This document shows positions 1-7,604 of a stretch of DNA of 28,711 bases, piece after piece; the first letter of the stretch is position 1; the number at the start of each line of letters is the position of its first letter. The stretch is from assembly GCA_910578425.1 (NCBI GenBank), contig CAJTQX010000022.1:11538-40248 (forward strand). Reading direction: 5' to 3'. The position numbers and the translations under genes were made by a program. The notes below the pieces were generated by a model, which worked only from the letters and a program-made list of their open reading frames with translations, was not told the origin of the DNA and searched no databases. Source of the DNA: an uncultured Anaerotignum sp. Lineage in GTDB: Bacteria; Bacillota; Clostridia; Lachnospirales; Anaerotignaceae.

Positions 1-20
1 AAAAGCCATAAAAATGATGC

Positions 21-26
21 TATACT
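21..26 (+). promoter_or_regulatory. -10 box of the tRNA-Ser promoter (truncated by window edge)
   Basis: TATACT lies 21 bases before the first base of the tRNA, the right distance for a sigma-A -10 box. With a 17-base spacer the -35 box would begin just outside the window, so only half of the promoter can be seen. Confidence 0.5.
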
Positions 27-47
27 GTTTCTTGCAGTAGGCATTTT

Positions 48-135
48 GGAGAAGTACTCAAGAGGCTGAAGAGGCGCCCCTGCTAAGGGTGTAGGTCATT
101 CGCGTGGCGCGAGGGTTCAAATCCCTCCTTCTCCG
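48..135 (+). tRNA. tRNA-Ser (anticodon GCT)
   Basis: The acceptor arms GGAGAAG (48-54) and CTTCTCC (128-134) pair perfectly, followed by discriminator G135. The anticodon loop CTGCTAA gives anticodon GCT, which reads AGC and AGU. The long variable arm between the anticodon stem and the T arm is the class II trait expected for serine. The T loop TTCAAAT is present. The 3' CCA is not encoded. Confidence 0.95.
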
Positions 136-144
136 TGAAAAGCA

Positions 145-186
145 AATTGGAAATTCCATGTAAAAACAGGAATTTCCAATTTTTTT
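145..186 (+). terminator. Intrinsic terminator after tRNA-Ser
   Basis: A perfect 13-bp stem (145-157 with 169-181) encloses an 11-base loop and runs into a T-tract at 181-186. It begins 10 bases after the tRNA end, so it most likely ends that transcript. Confidence 0.85.
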
Positions 187-224
187 ATGCTCCGGACAGA
201 TTTTTTCATTTCTTGATTCCTCCA

Positions 225-1133
225 TTATTTTGCGTTGCTTTTACACTCGTCTGAAGCGATGCACATACTTAGTTTTATCAGTTCTTTAATCGCAGGGGAA
301 ACCCATTTATCCTTACGGTAAATCAACTGAATCAGCATCTGCATAGAATAATCCTCCATTTGGAATACAGAAAGAGTTCCCTTTTGCAGCTCCGCATGGG
401 CGGCAGCTTCGGGCAGAAAGGTTATGCCGAAATTATGCTTTGTGAATTCGAGGATATTACTGATACTCCCAATTTCCAGATTGGATTTGATTTCCAGATT
501 CCGTTCTGCGCAGTCATGCTCAAACACCTGCCGGTAATTACAGCCCGGCTCTGTCAGAAGAAGATTTTCTTCCAGAATATCACGAAGGCGGATATTTGTC
601 CGCCCTGCAAATGGATGCGCGGGACAGCAGAGAAACACGATATTTGTCGGCCGCTCCCACGCGGTGCTCCATTCGGGCACGGCGATTTTCTCATCCAGCG
701 TCAGAATCAAATCCACCTGATTTTTTCGCAGCATTTCCATAATTTCCAACGTTGTCGCATTGCGCACAGAGATTTGTACAGACGGCCACAATTTCAGATA
801 TTGTTTCAGAATAGGCGGCAGTATATAGTTGCAGGTGGATTCAATCGCCCCGATGCGCAGAACGCCGCTCGGCTTTTGGGCATTGGAAACAACGGCTTTT
901 GTTTCTGAAGCAAGGGAAGTGAGCCGGTTGGCATAGGGCAGAAGCTCCAGCCCCTTTGTGGAAAGGGAAAAGCGTTTCCCCGTCCGTTCAAACAGCTCTA
1001 CGCCAAGCTCCGCTTCCAGCTGCTGAATCTGCTGCGTAACGGAGGACTGCGTATAGCCCAGATGTTCTGCCGCTTTGGAGAAGCTCATAAATTCGCAGAC
1101 ATGTATGAATGTCGTCAGATGGCGCAGTTCCAT
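225..1133 (-). CDS. LysR family transcriptional regulator, divergent from the asparagine/aspartate operon
   Basis: This is a 302-residue LysR-type regulator, the usual family length. A winged helix-turn-helix occupies about residues 1-60 (MELRHLTTFIHVCE, then SKAAEHLGYTQSSVTQQI, the typical recognition region). A periplasmic-binding-like effector domain follows from about residue 88 (LRIGAIES onward). The start is supported by a strong AGGAGG upstream of the ATG on the minus strand. The gene lies head to head with the asparaginase operon, with 146 bases between the two start codons, the classic arrangement for a LysR activator and its target. By inference it controls that operon, with a pathway metabolite such as aspartate, asparagine or fumarate as possible ligand. 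The family assignment is secure; target and ligand are inferred. Confidence 0.9.
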   Translation of the reverse strand: MELRHLTTFIHVCEFMSFSKAAEHLGYTQSSVTQQIQQLEAELGVELFERTGKRFSLSTKGLELLPYANRLTSLASETKAVVSNAQKPSGVLRIGAIESTCNYILPPILKQYLKLWPSVQISVRNATTLEIMEMLRKNQVDLILTLDEKIAVPEWSTAWERPTNIVFLCCPAHPFAGRTNIRLRDILEENLLLTEPGCNYRQVFEHDCAERNLEIKSNLEIGSISNILEFTKHNFGITFLPEAAAHAELQKGTLSVFQMEDYSMQMLIQLIYRKDKWVSPAIKELIKLSMCIASDECKSNAK

Positions 1134-1174
1134 AAACCCAACCTCCTAAATCATAAAAAATAATAAACATAATA

Positions 1175-1189
1175 AAAATCATTGATTTT
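1175..1189. promoter_or_regulatory. Palindrome, candidate LysR binding site
   Basis: AAAATCA-T-TGATTTT is a perfect inverted repeat with 7-base arms around one central base. It sits between the divergent lysR and asparaginase genes and touches the proposed -35 box of the operon. Position and symmetry fit a LysR-type recognition site; the binding protein is inferred. Confidence 0.5.
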
Positions 1190-1215
1190 ACTTATATTGT
1201 AATCTATGCTATGAT
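1187..1215 (+). promoter_or_regulatory. Candidate sigma-A promoter of the asparaginase-fumarase operon
   Basis: TTTACT (1187-1192), a 17-base spacer and TATGAT (1210-1215) stand 65 bases before the asparaginase start. The -35 is imperfect, as expected for an activator-dependent promoter, and overlaps the palindrome at 1175-1189. Confidence 0.55.
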
Positions 1216-1279
1216 GTTTGTAAAGAAAAGTCGGACAGAAAGGTACGCGCCGGCGCGCGGATGATACGGAGAGAGAAGC

Positions 1280-2278
1280 ATGAAAAAAATATTGATGATA
1301 AATACCGGCGGAACGTTTTCTTCCGTTCAGGGGGAAAAGGGGCTGGCCCCCGGGTTGAGCAGTCAGGAGCTGCTGGCCGAACTGCGGCTTGTAACGCGCA
1401 GTATTGAGCTGGAAATGGAGGATTTGTTTTCTGTGGACAGCGCGAACATTTTTCCGGAGGACTGGAAACGGCTTGCGGAACGCATTGCGGAGGCGATTCC
1501 GCTGTATGACGGAATTGTCGTGATCCATGGCACAGACACAATGGCTTATACCGCTTCTATGCTGGGCTTTATGCTGCGGAATGTTCCTATTCCTGTTGTG
1601 ATTACAGGCAGCCAGCTTTCCATCAGTCACCCCGTTGCAGATGCGATGGAAAATGGACGCTGTGCCGTTTACATGGCGGCAGGCGGGCATTCCGGCGTGT
1701 TTGTGGCATTTAACCGAAAGGTGATGCTGGGCGTTCGCTCGTCCAAAGTGCGCACCATGAGCTTTGACGCGTTTGAAAGCATCAACTACCCATACATAGC
1801 GGAGATTAACTCCCTCGGGCTTTGCGTCCATACAGAATTGCTCCCGCGGCAGGAAGGAGAATTTTCCCTTTGTACCGGCTATTCGGACCGCGTCTGTATC
1901 CTCAGGCTATACCCGGGGATTGACCCTGAAATCATATATCTGCTGGCAGAGCGGGGCTACAAGGGGATTTATATCGAAGCCTTCGGGTTGGGAGGTATTC
2001 CCTTCCTGAAACGGGATTTCATGGGGGCAGTGCGGCAGGCTGTGGAAAAGGGGATTACCGTTCTGACGGGCAGCCAGTGCCTGTATGAGGGCAGCAGCCT
2101 TTCCGTATATGAAACGGGGCTGCGGGCACTGGAAAGCGGCGTATTGCAGGCATATGATATGACTGCTGAGGCGGCATATGCCAAGCTGATGTGGACGCTG
2201 GGGCAGACGGACGACCCGCAGGAAATCCGGCGGTATTTTGCGAAATCCCTTGCGGGAGAAGTCTGTATTCGGGTGTGA
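1280..2278 (+). CDS. L-asparaginase (asparaginase/glutaminase family)
   Basis: The 332-residue protein hydrolyses L-asparagine to aspartate and ammonia. The N-terminal NTGGTF motif provides the nucleophile Thr12, and HGTDTMAYTAS (residues 83-93) provides the second catalytic pair Thr85-Asp86. Lys156 in RSSKVR matches the conserved active-site lysine. No signal peptide is seen, so a cytoplasmic type I (AnsA-like) enzyme is more likely than a periplasmic type II one. A GGAGAGAG ribosome site precedes the ATG. It is the first gene of the operon and supplies the aspartate used by the aspartase two genes downstream. The family is secure; substrate preference between asparagine and other amides is inferred from the neighbours. 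Confidence 0.92.
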   Translation: MKKILMINTGGTFSSVQGEKGLAPGLSSQELLAELRLVTRSIELEMEDLFSVDSANIFPEDWKRLAERIAEAIPLYDGIVVIHGTDTMAYTASMLGFMLRNVPIPVVITGSQLSISHPVADAMENGRCAVYMAAGGHSGVFVAFNRKVMLGVRSSKVRTMSFDAFESINYPYIAEINSLGLCVHTELLPRQEGEFSLCTGYSDRVCILRLYPGIDPEIIYLLAERGYKGIYIEAFGLGGIPFLKRDFMGAVRQAVEKGITVLTGSQCLYEGSSLSVYETGLRALESGVLQAYDMTAEAAYAKLMWTLGQTDDPQEIRRYFAKSLAGEVCIRV

Positions 2279-2286
2279 TGCAGTCT

Positions 2287-2315
2287 TTGCCCGTAAGGCA
2301 GGAATATAGTATAAA
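2287..2315 (+). promoter_or_regulatory. Possible internal promoter before the nitrilase gene
   Basis: TTGCCC (2287-2292), a 17-base spacer and TATAAA (2310-2315) lie in the 58-base gap between asparaginase and nitrilase. This is the widest gap but one in the operon. The match is moderate and the site may not be active. Confidence 0.3.
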
Positions 2316-2336
2316 TTAAAATAAGGAGTGACGAAA

Positions 2337-3260
2337 ATGAAGGATTTGCAGAACATATGCAAAATTGCGGTCGTACAGGCTGCGCCGGTGATGTTTGACA
2401 AAACAAAATCCACAGATAAAGCTGTGGAACTGATTGCGGAGGCGGCGAAACAGGGCGCGGAGCTCATTGTATTTCCGGAGCTGTTCATCGCGGGCTACCC
2501 TTACGGCATGACGTATGGTTTTACCGTCGGCAGCCGCAACGAGGAAGGCAGAAAGGACTGGAAGGTTTATTATGACAACTCCATCGTTGTGCCGGGGGAG
2601 GAATCAGAGCGGCTTGCACAGGCGGCAAAGGAGGCGCGCGCTTATGTCAGCATAGGCATATCCGAGCGCGATACGGTTACGGGAACGCTGTATAATTCGA
2701 ATATTATGTTTTCCCCTGAGGGCGAACTGCTCAACGTACACAGGAAGCTGAAACCTACCGGAGCGGAACGGCTTGTCTGGGGCGATGCGCAGAAGCATTA
2801 TTTCCCTGTGGCAGAAACCCCCTGGGGACCGATGGGCGCGATGATATGCTGGGAGAGCCTGATGCCGCTGGCGCGCGTCGCGCTTTATCAGAAGGGCGTT
2901 ACGATCTATATTTCTCCCAATACGAATGATTATGAATCCTGGTTTTCTACCATACGCCATATTGCCATTGAAGGCAGATGCTATTTCATCAACTGTGATA
3001 TGTTCTTTACAAAGGAGATGTATCCGAAGGACCTGCGCTGTCCGGAGGAAATTGCGAAGCTGCCGGAAATCGTCTGTCGGGGCGGCAGCTGCGTCATTGA
3101 CCCCTTTGGCAATTATGTGACAGAACCGGTCTGGGATAAAGAGGAAATCATTTATGCAGAGCTGGATATGCAGAAGGTTCCCGCAAGCCGTATGGAGTTT
3201 GACCCCTGCGGGCATTACGCAAGGCCGGATGTACTGCGCCTGGAAGTAGAGGATAAATAA
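2337..3260 (+). CDS. Nitrilase (carbon-nitrogen hydrolase, branch 1 nitrilase type)
   Basis: The 307-residue protein has the nitrilase-superfamily catalytic residues: Glu48 in FPELF, Lys137 in HRKLKPT, a second Glu144 in GAERLVWG and the nucleophile Cys171 in CWES. The PTGAERLVWG stretch and the C-terminal CGHYARPDVL are typical of true nitrilases (nitrile to carboxylic acid plus ammonia) rather than amidases. The ATG at 2337 is chosen because AAGGAG ends 8 bases before it; a GTG at 2328 lies inside that ribosome site. It sits between asparaginase and aspartase. That suggests a substrate yielding aspartate or asparagine, for which beta-cyano-L-alanine is the obvious candidate. The substrate is inference; the family call is strong. 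Confidence 0.88.
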   Translation: MKDLQNICKIAVVQAAPVMFDKTKSTDKAVELIAEAAKQGAELIVFPELFIAGYPYGMTYGFTVGSRNEEGRKDWKVYYDNSIVVPGEESERLAQAAKEARAYVSIGISERDTVTGTLYNSNIMFSPEGELLNVHRKLKPTGAERLVWGDAQKHYFPVAETPWGPMGAMICWESLMPLARVALYQKGVTIYISPNTNDYESWFSTIRHIAIEGRCYFINCDMFFTKEMYPKDLRCPEEIAKLPEIVCRGGSCVIDPFGNYVTEPVWDKEEIIYAELDMQKVPASRMEFDPCGHYARPDVLRLEVEDK

Positions 3261-3372
3261 CAGACGGCAAAGCGGTTTTATTTCAGAAAACATCGACAAA
3301 ATTATGCTCGAAAATACGGATACACGACTCATGACGACACAGCCTGAGGGATTGGATTTGGAGGTGGCGGAG

Positions 3373-4824
3373 ATGACAGAGGAGAAAAGTTTGCGGTACC
3401 GCATGGAAAAGGATTCGATTGGCACGAAGGAAGTCCCGCAGGACGTATATTATGGCGTGCAGTCTCTGCGGGCGGCAGAAAATTTCCGCATCACCGGACT
3501 GGCGATGCATCCGGAGATGATAAACAGCCTTGCGTATATTAAAAAGGCGGCGGCGATAACAAACTGCGGAGCCGGCCTGTTGGAGGAACGGAGAGCGCGG
3601 GCGATTGTGCAGGCGTGCGATGAAATCATCGACGGAAAGCTCCATGAATATTTTATTGTGGACCCGATACAGGGCGGCGCGGGCACTTCCCTGAATATGA
3701 ACGCGAACGAAGTCATTGCCAACCGGGCGATTGAACTTCTGGGCGGGAAAAAAGGCGACTATGCACTGGTCCACCCAAACGACCACGTCAACTGCGGCCA
3801 ATCCACAAACGATGTGATTCCAACGGCGGGGAAGATGACTGTTCTTCGTCTGATGGGCAGACTGAAAGGGGAGCTTGCCCGCCTGTATGAGGCTTTTGCG
3901 GAAAAATCGGAGGAGTTTGACCATATCATAAAAATGGGGCGGACGCAGATGCAGGACGCTGTCCCCATCCGTCTGGGGCAGGAATTTCAGGCGTATGCCG
4001 ATGCTGTCCTGCGGGATATGCGCCGCATGGATAAAGCGATGGACGAAATGCGAACGCTGAACATGGGCGGCACTGCCATCGGTACGGGAATCAATGCGGA
4101 TGAGGCATATCTGCGGCGCATTGTGCCAAAACTTTCGGAGGTTTCCGGCATGGAATTTGTACAGGCATCCGACCTGATTGACGCAACGCAGAACCTCAGC
4201 CCGTTTGTTGTCGTTTCCGGAGCGGTAAAGGCCTGTGCGGTTACGCTCTCCAAAATTTCCAACGATCTGCGGCTGATGTCCTCCGGACCGAGGACGGGTT
4301 TCCATGAAATCAACCTTCCCGCAAGGCAGAACGGTTCTTCCATTATGCCGGGCAAGGTCAATCCTGTGATTCCGGAGGTCGTGAATCAGGTGGCGTTTCA
4401 TGTGGTGGGAAATGACCTTACCATTACTATGGCGGCGGAGGCGGGCCAGTTGGAGCTGAACGCGTTTGAACCGATTGTATTTTACAGCCTGTTCCAGTCC
4501 ATAGATACGCTGGCGTATGCTGTGCGGACGTTTGTGGACAACTGCGTGAAAGGGATTACCGCGAACGAAACGCACTGCCGCTTTCTGGTGGAAAGCAGCG
4601 TTGGGATTATAACGGCTGTCTGTCCGCATGTGGGCTATCAGAAAGCCGCCGAGATTGCGAAGCAGGCGTTGCAGACGGGCGAAACCGTCCGCAGCCTGAT
4701 ATTGAAGGAAGGGCTGCTGACAGAAGAAGAACTTGGAAAAATCCTGAGTCCTGCCGGAATGACAGAGCCGGGAATTTCCGGAAAAGAATACATAAAGAAA
4801 GACATGGAAGGAGACAGGATGTAA
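3373..4824 (+). CDS. aspA: Aspartate ammonia-lyase (aspartase)
   Basis: This enzyme removes ammonia from L-aspartate to give fumarate. It belongs to the aspartase/fumarase superfamily: the signature GSSIMPGKVNP lies at about residues 321-331. The following VIPEVVNQV is the aspartase form; class II fumarases read TQCE there. Other family motifs are NMNANEVIANRA, GRTQMQDAVP and the STND stretch. The ATG at 3373 has GGAGG 8 bases upstream and gives 483 residues with an N-terminus like known aspartases. The reading frame stays open to an ATG at 3304, which would add 23 residues without family match. Its stop codon overlaps the malic enzyme start by one base, so the two genes are probably translationally coupled. 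Confidence 0.93.
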   Translation: MTEEKSLRYRMEKDSIGTKEVPQDVYYGVQSLRAAENFRITGLAMHPEMINSLAYIKKAAAITNCGAGLLEERRARAIVQACDEIIDGKLHEYFIVDPIQGGAGTSLNMNANEVIANRAIELLGGKKGDYALVHPNDHVNCGQSTNDVIPTAGKMTVLRLMGRLKGELARLYEAFAEKSEEFDHIIKMGRTQMQDAVPIRLGQEFQAYADAVLRDMRRMDKAMDEMRTLNMGGTAIGTGINADEAYLRRIVPKLSEVSGMEFVQASDLIDATQNLSPFVVVSGAVKACAVTLSKISNDLRLMSSGPRTGFHEINLPARQNGSSIMPGKVNPVIPEVVNQVAFHVVGNDLTITMAAEAGQLELNAFEPIVFYSLFQSIDTLAYAVRTFVDNCVKGITANETHCRFLVESSVGIITAVCPHVGYQKAAEIAKQALQTGETVRSLILKEGLLTEEELGKILSPAGMTEPGISGKEYIKKDMEGDRM

Positions 4825-5972
4825 TGGATTACGCAGAAGCCGCATTGCGGCTGCACAGGGAAAACAAAGGAAAGATCAGCGTTGCCAGCAGGATTCCGCT
4901 GGAAACGAGGGAGGATTTGAGCACAGCATACACCCCGGGCGTTGCCGCGCCCTGTCTGGAGATACAGAAGGATAAGGCAAACGCCTATACCTATACGGCA
5001 AAGGGGAACCTTGTTGCTGTGGTTACGGACGGGACGGCTGTTCTCGGGCTGGGCGATATTGGGCCGGAGGCCGCCATGCCCGTTATGGAGGGGAAAGCTG
5101 TGCTGTTCAAAGCGTTCGGAGATGTGGACGCTTTCCCCATATGCCTTGCAACGAAGGATACGGAAGAAATCATTGAAACGGTAAAGCGTATCGCGCCTGT
5201 GTTTGGCGGAATCAATCTGGAGGATATCAGCGCGCCCCGCTGCTTTGAAATCGAGAGGCGGCTGGAGGAGGAGCTGGATATTCCTGTGTTCCACGATGAC
5301 CAGCATGGTACGGCTATCGTTGTGACAGCCGCTCTTCTGAATGCGCTGAAACTGACAGGGAAGAAAATGGAGGAAGTCCGCGTTGTGCTGAACGGCCCGG
5401 GAAGCGCGGGTACGGCGATTGCGAAAATGCTCCTGCATGCCGGAGTGAAGCATATGCTGATCTGCGATAAGGAAGGCATTCTTGCGGAAGGACGTGAAAA
5501 TATGCTCCCGCATACAACGGAGCTGGCAAGGCTGACAAATCCCGAAGGCAGGACGGGCGTTCTGGCGGACGCGGTGGAGGGGGCGGACGTATTTATAGGC
5601 GTTTCCGCCGCGGGTGTTCTTAAGCCGGAGATGGTGAAAAGCATGAACAGGGACGCTGTTGTTTTCGCCATGGCGAACCCTACGCCGGAAATTTCCTATG
5701 AAGAAGCAGTTGCGGCGGGCGTGCGCATTATGGCGACAGGCCGGAGCGATTACCCGAACCAGATCAACAACGTGCTTGTGTTCCCCGGCATATTCCGCGG
5801 CGCATTGGACGCACGCGCAAGGGATATTACCTATCCCATGAAGCTGGCGGCGGCCTATGCCATTGCGGGGCTGATTGACGAACAGGAACTGCGCGAGGAT
5901 TACATCATTCCTTCCGCATTTGACAAACGTGTTGCAAAGGCAGTTGCGGACGCGGTAGGAGGGTGTGTATGA
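4824..5972 (+). CDS. NAD(P)-dependent malic enzyme
   Basis: The 382-residue protein is a short bacterial malic enzyme that decarboxylates malate to pyruvate and CO2 with reduction of NAD(P). The N-terminal catalytic domain has AYTPGVAAPC (around residue 36) and the conserved VTDGTAVLGLGDIGP and HDDQHGTA metal/substrate motifs. The C-terminal Rossmann domain starts with NGPGSAGTAI near residue 190, followed by ANPTPEI and NQINNVLVFPG. Cofactor choice cannot be decided by eye. AAGGAG lies 10 bases before the ATG. It overlaps aspA by one base upstream and fumarase alpha by four bases (ATGA) downstream, so it is firmly part of the operon. In the pathway it takes the malate formed by the fumarase encoded next. 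Confidence 0.93.
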   Translation: MDYAEAALRLHRENKGKISVASRIPLETREDLSTAYTPGVAAPCLEIQKDKANAYTYTAKGNLVAVVTDGTAVLGLGDIGPEAAMPVMEGKAVLFKAFGDVDAFPICLATKDTEEIIETVKRIAPVFGGINLEDISAPRCFEIERRLEEELDIPVFHDDQHGTAIVVTAALLNALKLTGKKMEEVRVVLNGPGSAGTAIAKMLLHAGVKHMLICDKEGILAEGRENMLPHTTELARLTNPEGRTGVLADAVEGADVFIGVSAAGVLKPEMVKSMNRDAVVFAMANPTPEISYEEAVAAGVRIMATGRSDYPNQINNVLVFPGIFRGALDARARDITYPMKLAAAYAIAGLIDEQELREDYIIPSAFDKRVAKAVADAVGGCV

Positions 5973-6814
5973 TACGGGAAATTTCGGTTAAAACGGTTGC
6001 AGATGCGGTCTGCGAGCTCTGCATACAGGCAAACCACTTTCTTTCGCCGGATATGCGGAACGCTCTGGCCCATGCGGCGGAACAGGAGACCAGCCCGCTT
6101 GGCAGCCATATTTTAGGGCAGTTGGAGGAAAATCTGCAAATTGCCGCAGAGGAAAGTATTCCCATCTGTCAGGATACAGGAATGGCGGTTGTTTTTCTGA
6201 AAATCGGACAGGATGTACATTTTTTCGACGGAGACTTGACGGAAGCTGTAAACGAGGGCGTGCGCCGCGGGTATACGGAGGGATTCCTCCGGAAATCTGT
6301 TGTGAGCGACCCGCTGCTCCGGCAGAACACAGGCGACAATACGCCTGCCATACTGCACTGCTCCATTGTTCCGGGGAATCAGGTGGAAATCACCGTTGCA
6401 CCAAAGGGCTTCGGCAGTGAGAACATGAGCCGTATGTTTATGCTGAAGCCCGCAGACGGCGCGGAGGGCGTGAAAGAGGCCATTGTGCAGACGGTTGCCG
6501 AAGCGGGGCCGAATGCCTGCCCGCCGCTGGTGGTGGGTGTGGGTATCGGCGGTACGTTTGAAAAAGCCGCGCTGCTCGCAAAAGAAGCCCTGACGCGCGA
6601 AACGGGCGCGCCTTCCGAACTGCCGCATATCCGCGCGCTGGAAGCGGAGCTTTTGGAGCGCGTCAACGCCCTGCAAATCGGCCCTGCCGGACTGGGCGGC
6701 AATGTCACCGCGCTTGCGGTGCATATCAATACTTATGCCACGCATATTGCCGGCCTGCCGTTGGCTGTCAACCTCTGCTGTCATGTCAACCGGCATGCCG
6801 GGCGCGTACTTTGA
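5969..6814 (+). CDS. Class I fumarate hydratase, alpha (N-terminal) subunit
   Basis: The 281-residue protein matches the iron-sulfur subunit of two-subunit class I fumarases, which hydrate fumarate to malate. Candidate ligands of the 4Fe-4S cluster are Cys67 in PICQDTG, Cys184 in GPNACPP and Cys270/271 in NLCCHVNRHA. PKGFGSENMSR is a further family motif. The ATG at 5969 has AGGAGG 6 bases upstream; a GTG two codons earlier has no room for a ribosome site. Tartrate dehydratase alpha subunits belong to the same family, but fumarase is favoured because aspartase, which makes fumarate, and malic enzyme, which uses malate, lie directly upstream. Such clusters are oxygen-sensitive, in keeping with an anaerobe. 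Confidence 0.88.
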   Translation: MIREISVKTVADAVCELCIQANHFLSPDMRNALAHAAEQETSPLGSHILGQLEENLQIAAEESIPICQDTGMAVVFLKIGQDVHFFDGDLTEAVNEGVRRGYTEGFLRKSVVSDPLLRQNTGDNTPAILHCSIVPGNQVEITVAPKGFGSENMSRMFMLKPADGAEGVKEAIVQTVAEAGPNACPPLVVGVGIGGTFEKAALLAKEALTRETGAPSELPHIRALEAELLERVNALQIGPAGLGGNVTALAVHINTYATHIAGLPLAVNLCCHVNRHAGRVL

Positions 6815-6828
6815 AAGGGGGCGGAAAC

Positions 6829-7365
6829 ATGGAAAAGCATATCAGGCTGCCGCTGACACAGGAGGATATTGCCGGATTTCGGGCGGGGGATTATGTATAT
6901 CTGACGGGTGAGCTTTATACCGCGCGGGACGCGGCGCATAAAAGAATGGCGGAGACGCTGGACGCGGGCGGCGCGCTCCCGTTTGAAATTGTCGGGCAGA
7001 CCATCTACTATATGGGGCCCTCTCCCGCAAGGCAGGGGCATGTCATCGGCTCTGCCGGACCGACAACCTCCAGCCGCATGGACAAATATACGCCGCGTCT
7101 GCTGGACCTGGGCATGAAAGGCATGGTCGGGAAGGGGCGGCGTTCGCCAGAGGTTATTGCCGCCATGCGCAGAAACCAGGCGGTGTATTTCGCCGCTGTC
7201 GGCGGAGCAGGCGCACTCCTTTCCAAATGTATCAAAAAGGCTGAAACTGTCGCCTATGAGGACCTGGGGACAGAGGCAATACGGCAGCTTACGGTGGAGG
7301 AATTTCCTGTTATTGTTGTGATTGACGCGGAGGGAAGGGATTTGTACGGGAATCCGCCCCGCTGA
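6829..7365 (+). CDS. Class I fumarate hydratase, beta (C-terminal) subunit
   Basis: The 178-residue protein is the partner subunit of the iron-sulfur fumarase encoded 14 bases upstream. The family block RQGHVIGSAGPTTSSRMD (about residues 67-84) followed by GMKGMVGKG forms the conserved active-site region. The ATG at 6829 follows an AAAGGGGG ribosome site; an in-frame TTG at 6811 lies before that site and overlaps the stop of the alpha gene. This is the last gene of the operon. A hairpin with a short T-run follows at 7443. Confidence 0.88.
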   Translation: MEKHIRLPLTQEDIAGFRAGDYVYLTGELYTARDAAHKRMAETLDAGGALPFEIVGQTIYYMGPSPARQGHVIGSAGPTTSSRMDKYTPRLLDLGMKGMVGKGRRSPEVIAAMRRNQAVYFAAVGGAGALLSKCIKKAETVAYEDLGTEAIRQLTVEEFPVIVVIDAEGRDLYGNPPR

Positions 7366-7408
7366 GGGAAAAAGAAATTGCTTTCTAAAGTTTTGCGGCC
7401 TGTTATGG

Positions 7409-7510
7409 GCGTTGCCATAAGAAAATTTTATTTTTTGAAATGCCTGAAAAATCAGGATTTTTCAGAACAAATTCCATTTCAGACGAAATTTTCCCGGACA
7501 ACTGCCTGAG
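7409..7510 (+). repeat. Dispersed intergenic repeat, copy A
   Basis: About 100 bases starting GCGTTGCCATAAGAAAATT. It aligns along almost its whole length with the reverse complement of 17412-17505, and over about 45 bases with that of 21951-22000. The shared core includes GCCTGAAAAA, ATTTTTCA and CCATTTCAGA. All three copies lie outside genes, just after the end of a coding region. Confidence 0.7.
7443..7462 (+). terminator. Candidate terminator of the asparaginase-fumarase operon
   Basis: CCTGA and TCAGG (7443-7447, 7452-7456) form a short stem with an AAAA loop and are followed by ATTTTT. An alternative, longer stem pairs 7445-7452 with 7457-7464. The site lies inside the dispersed repeat, 78 bases after the last operon gene. 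Confidence 0.45.
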
Positions 7511-7604
7511 CCAGGCCGCCTTTTGGCCGCTTTTTTGATTTCAGGTCTGCCGCGAAGCCCATCCGCATAAGCTATTAGCAGGAAATCTATGGGAGGGATT
7601 TGTT

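Noticed and set aside
360..908. A 182-residue plus-strand frame
   Set aside because: It is the opposite strand of the LysR gene, rich in residues typical of antisense frames and without any domain.
3373..4824. Class II fumarase instead of aspartase
   Set aside because: The residues after the signature are VIPEVVNQ as in aspartases, not TQCE as in FumC, and the operon already has a fumarase.
3283..4845. A 520-residue frame on the minus strand
   Set aside because: It lies wholly opposite aspA and has no recognisable domain; the aspartase reading has full family motifs.
5969..7365. Tartrate dehydratase instead of fumarase
   Set aside because: The families cannot be told apart by eye, but aspartase and malic enzyme in the same operon require a fumarase step.
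7537..7604. A sigma-E promoter before yabP
   Set aside because: CATAAGCT at 7566-7573 fits the -10 pattern, but no ATA is found at the required distance upstream.
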